This document shows positions 39,431 to 41,477 of a stretch of 41,477 bases of DNA, in pieces. The stretch is from the NCBI GenBank assembly GCA_004552615.1, contig SFNZ01000005.1:1-41477 (forward strand), in the 5' to 3' direction. A program made the position numbers and the translations under genes. How positions within the stretch are numbered: position 1 is the first letter of the stretch; every line of letters starts with the position of its first letter. Origin of the DNA: Bacteroidales bacterium (lineage in GTDB: Bacteria; Bacteroidota; Bacteroidia; Bacteroidales; UBA932). A model generated the notes under the pieces. That model made no database searches and had not been told where the DNA came from. It worked only from the letters and a program-made list of their open reading frames with translations.

Positions 39431-40756
39431 CTATTGTTCGTGGATATAGCCGTCGTTCCGGATATTCCAGAGAGTAGCCACGATGACACCGCCGACCACT
39501 GCCACGCCTGCCATCAGGATAAAGAGAGAATCCCAGCCGAAATGATCTGAGTACCAGCCAAGTCCAGCTCCGGTGAAAATCACGGAAACATAGCTCATGA
39601 AGCCGATAAGGCCGACGGCCGAGGAAGCGGCCTTCTTGGTAGCCTGCTTGGTGGCGGTCACTGCAAGCAGGGCCTGTGGACCGTAAAGGAAAAATCCCGC
39701 AGTTGCGAGCAGGGCTAGCACGGCCACCGGACTCGCAGTCGCAGGCAGCAGATGCAGGGCCAGAAGGCAGATAGCCACGAGGAACATCTCCACGGCACAC
39801 ATCCTGTGCGTCTTGCCGCCGAAGAAGCGGTCAGATATCCAGCCGGCGCAGAGCATTCCGGCACATCCTGCAATCTCGAAAATGGCTATCGTCCATCCGG
39901 CGAGTTCAGGAGTAATCGGCACTGTCCTGTTCTGCAGGAAAGTAGGACCCCAGTCAAGTACTGCAAACCTCACGATATACACGAAAAGATCAGTCACGGC
40001 AAGCACCCAGATGATCGGGTTGCAGAAGACCTTCTTCTTCACGAAAGCCTTGAAAGCCTCCGGACTGTCATCGTCATCGAGTTCGGTATGAGTGTTCTCA
40101 AGCTCCGGAAGCCCCACGGACTTAGGTGTGTCACGCAAGGTCAGGATGATGAACAATACTCCGACCGCAGCTATCGCGGAAGGCAGCCAGAAGCACCATC
40201 TCCAGTCACCTGTCTTGACTATTATATATCCGCAGACAACCGACACGGCAGCTGCTCCGATTGAGTGGGAAGTATTCCACACGGCGGTCTTGGTGGCCAG
40301 TTCCTCCGGGGCTATCCAGTTGGCCAACAAGTGGTTGCACGGAGCAAAGCCGCAGCCCTGGAAGATATTGTTCAATATCAGCAGGATAGCCATCACCACC
40401 ACCATCGCGCTCACGAAATCAGGTCCTCCGGTCTGTCCGGTGACCATTGTGCTTATCTTGTCGCTCCATCCGAAAAGCATGTTGAGCACAACGCACACGC
40501 CGAGGCCTATGGCAAGATGCCATCTGGCATTGGTCCTGTCCGCGAGAATGCCGTTGACGAATTTCGAGACACCGTATATAAGTCCCACTATGGAAAGTAT
40601 CACACCGAAACTTGTGTTCGTGATACCGTACTCCTGTCCGAGCGCAGGCATTGCGAACGAGAAGTTCTTGCGCACGAAATAGAACATGGAATAGCCTATC
40701 ATCGAACAGATGATGACTCTCCACTGCCAGTAACTGAAAGAATGCTTCTTAGCCAT
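39431..40756 (-). CDS. MFS transporter, organophosphate:phosphate antiporter (GlpT/UhpT-like) family
   Basis: 441 aa, about 12 membrane segments. The N-terminal FYFVRKNFSFAMP is the OPA family mark, with the substrate-phosphate Arg equivalent to Arg45 of GlpT. NNIFQGCGFAPCNHLLANW and LRDTPKSVGLPE (central loop start) also match the family; the central cytoplasmic loop is acidic (TELDDDDSPE). Likely imports glycerol-3-phosphate or a hexose phosphate in exchange for phosphate; UhpC-like sensing is less likely because no two-component genes adjoin. 9 bp after the nuclease gene, hence one operon. Confidence 0.88.
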   Translation of the reverse strand: MAKKHSFSYWQWRVIICSMIGYSMFYFVRKNFSFAMPALGQEYGITNTSFGVILSIVGLIYGVSKFVNGILADRTNARWHLAIGLGVCVVLNMLFGWSDKISTMVTGQTGGPDFVSAMVVVMAILLILNNIFQGCGFAPCNHLLANWIAPEELATKTAVWNTSHSIGAAAVSVVCGYIIVKTGDWRWCFWLPSAIAAVGVLFIILTLRDTPKSVGLPELENTHTELDDDDSPEAFKAFVKKKVFCNPIIWVLAVTDLFVYIVRFAVLDWGPTFLQNRTVPITPELAGWTIAIFEIAGCAGMLCAGWISDRFFGGKTHRMCAVEMFLVAICLLALHLLPATASPVAVLALLATAGFFLYGPQALLAVTATKQATKKAASSAVGLIGFMSYVSVIFTGAGLGWYSDHFGWDSLFILMAGVAVVGGVIVATLWNIRNDGYIHEQ

Positions 40757-40765
40757 TATCCATTA

Positions 40766-41477
40766 TCATTTAAAAATATCGTTCAACACTTCTGCGAGAC
40801 GGTGGCCTGCCTTTGCGATGAGTTCGAGAGCGAGGTCCGAATAATCATACATATAATAATTGCCGAGATCGTCTCCGGCCTTGACCGTCCAGATTCCGCA
40901 GGATGACGCAGCCACTTCAGATCCCCAGTCATAGAGGGAACCTCGGTTCCATTCCCTGACCTGCTTCTTTCCTGCCGTATCAGCAAGATATGCGAGGTCC
41001 TCAATTCCGCCCGCGAAAGTCTCTCCTGCCACCATGGAGTCCCAGACCTTGTGATATTTCACCGTCTCACCACGGTAAATGACATTGAATCCGCCGATAT
41101 TCCTATCCCTCTTGTCTGCATAGAAAACATGGCCCGGGCAATGCATGTCGCCTGTAAGATGTACGATATTCAGAAGACATTGCAGTTTCGTGGAGTCATC
41201 GAGATGCTCCCTGTTCTTCAGTTTGGCAATACTTTCCTCTATCACGGTGATGCAGCTGTGCTCGGGATATGGATAAGCCCTCAAGGATGAGTCCACCTGG
41301 AAAGTATGCGGAATGGTACGGGTCATCTTGCCCTTCTGGGGCTCGGTGAGCTTCATGAGCATAAGAGGCTTGTAATAATCGAGCCAGGAGGCCCTGGAAG
41401 TGATTGTCTGCCCGTCTAGAATCCCGGCGACACCCTTGCGTGCCTTATTGGAAAGATTCTGTTCGGCGATATAAGCT
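40766..41477 (-). CDS. S1/P1-family nuclease (5' end outside window)
   Basis: Open from the right edge to a TGA at 40766-40768; 237 codons present, N-terminus with signal peptide and first zinc ligands missing. An internal ATG at 41360-41362 is not the start: the frame continues upstream with IAEQNLSNKARKGVAGIL and TSRASWLDYYK, which match the S1/P1 N-terminal third. NIVHLTGDMHCPGHV carries the zinc-binding His and Asp residues, KVWDSMV a further block. Such enzymes are exported zinc nucleases with 3'-nucleotidase activity on single-stranded RNA and DNA. Co-transcribed with a phosphate-ester transporter, suggesting phosphate or nucleotide scavenging. Confidence 0.88.
   Translation of the reverse strand, partial: AYIAEQNLSNKARKGVAGILDGQTITSRASWLDYYKPLMLMKLTEPQKGKMTRTIPHTFQVDSSLRAYPYPEHSCITVIEESIAKLKNREHLDDSTKLQCLLNIVHLTGDMHCPGHVFYADKRDRNIGGFNVIYRGETVKYHKVWDSMVAGETFAGGIEDLAYLADTAGKKQVREWNRGSLYDWGSEVAASSCGIWTVKAGDDLGNYYMYDYSDLALELIAKAGHRLAEVLNDIFK

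Noticed and set aside
39154..39477. 107-codon open frame across E2 and E4
   Set aside because: It crosses palindromes and runs antiparallel into the MFS gene end; low-complexity Arg/Pro-rich product without family features.

Overview
The window looks like the chromosome of a Bacteroidota, most likely order Bacteroidales, with a base composition a little above 50% GC by eye. Three things point there: (1) an arginine pathway built around an N-succinylornithine-type transcarbamylase close to the Bacteroides fragilis enzyme; (2) repeated promoters of the Bacteroidota form TTTG-N19-TAnnTTTG; (3) typical Bacteroidota gene types (HECLGH dipeptidyl peptidase III lipoprotein, clostripain-family lipoprotein, patatin fused to a BamA-like barrel, rpsF-rpsR-rplI block). 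Genus cannot be fixed from sequence alone. Nearly all genes are intact housekeeping genes; no prophage, insertion sequence or CRISPR array was seen.

Layout. 1-1084: 3' part of a membrane-anchored protein of unknown function. 1205-9940 (minus): nine genes in one direction, argR-GNAT-argG-argC-argD-argF'-argB-argE-argH, with one consensus promoter and a palindromic candidate operator upstream of argR. 10027-11647 (plus): a Trp-rich leader peptide, an intrinsic terminator and a TrpB2-type tryptophan synthase beta chain, which looks like a ribosome-mediated attenuator. 11640-12560 (minus): rfbD. 12603-15534 (plus): rpsF-rpsR-rplI, terminator, then a DASS-family anion transporter. 15551-15715: a large perfect-armed palindromic element. 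15739-19862 (minus): pdxA-recG-WYL regulator. 19920-21479: rnhA and an orphan umuD diverging from overlapping promoters, with recX facing umuD. 21481-25003 (minus): rlmN-patatin/BamA (upstream of recX). 25124-26161 (plus): recA. 26165-28669 (minus): unknown acidic protein, rsmI, HhH protein. 28729-29779 (plus): tdk-bcp. 29804-34177: divergent secreted peptidases (C11 lipoprotein; DPP III lipoprotein) with xerD translationally coupled behind the latter. 34228-38687 (minus): fabD and pyruvate:ferredoxin oxidoreductase. 38870-38941: tRNA-Arg(CCG), followed by about 490 bp of non-coding DNA with three large palindromes. 39431-41477 (minus): S1/P1-type nuclease (cut by the window edge) followed by an organophosphate-type MFS transporter.

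The most interesting items are: the WWW leader peptide/attenuator of trpB2; the family of nested palindromes at 3' ends of genes, two of which share internal words in the same order; serine at the substrate-specificity position 90 of the transcarbamylase; the operon-embedded GNAT protein as the probable first enzyme of the succinylated arginine pathway; the stand-alone UmuD; and a matching 5'-terminal hairpin in the rpsF and recA leaders. All family calls are from motif reading and memory, not from database searches.
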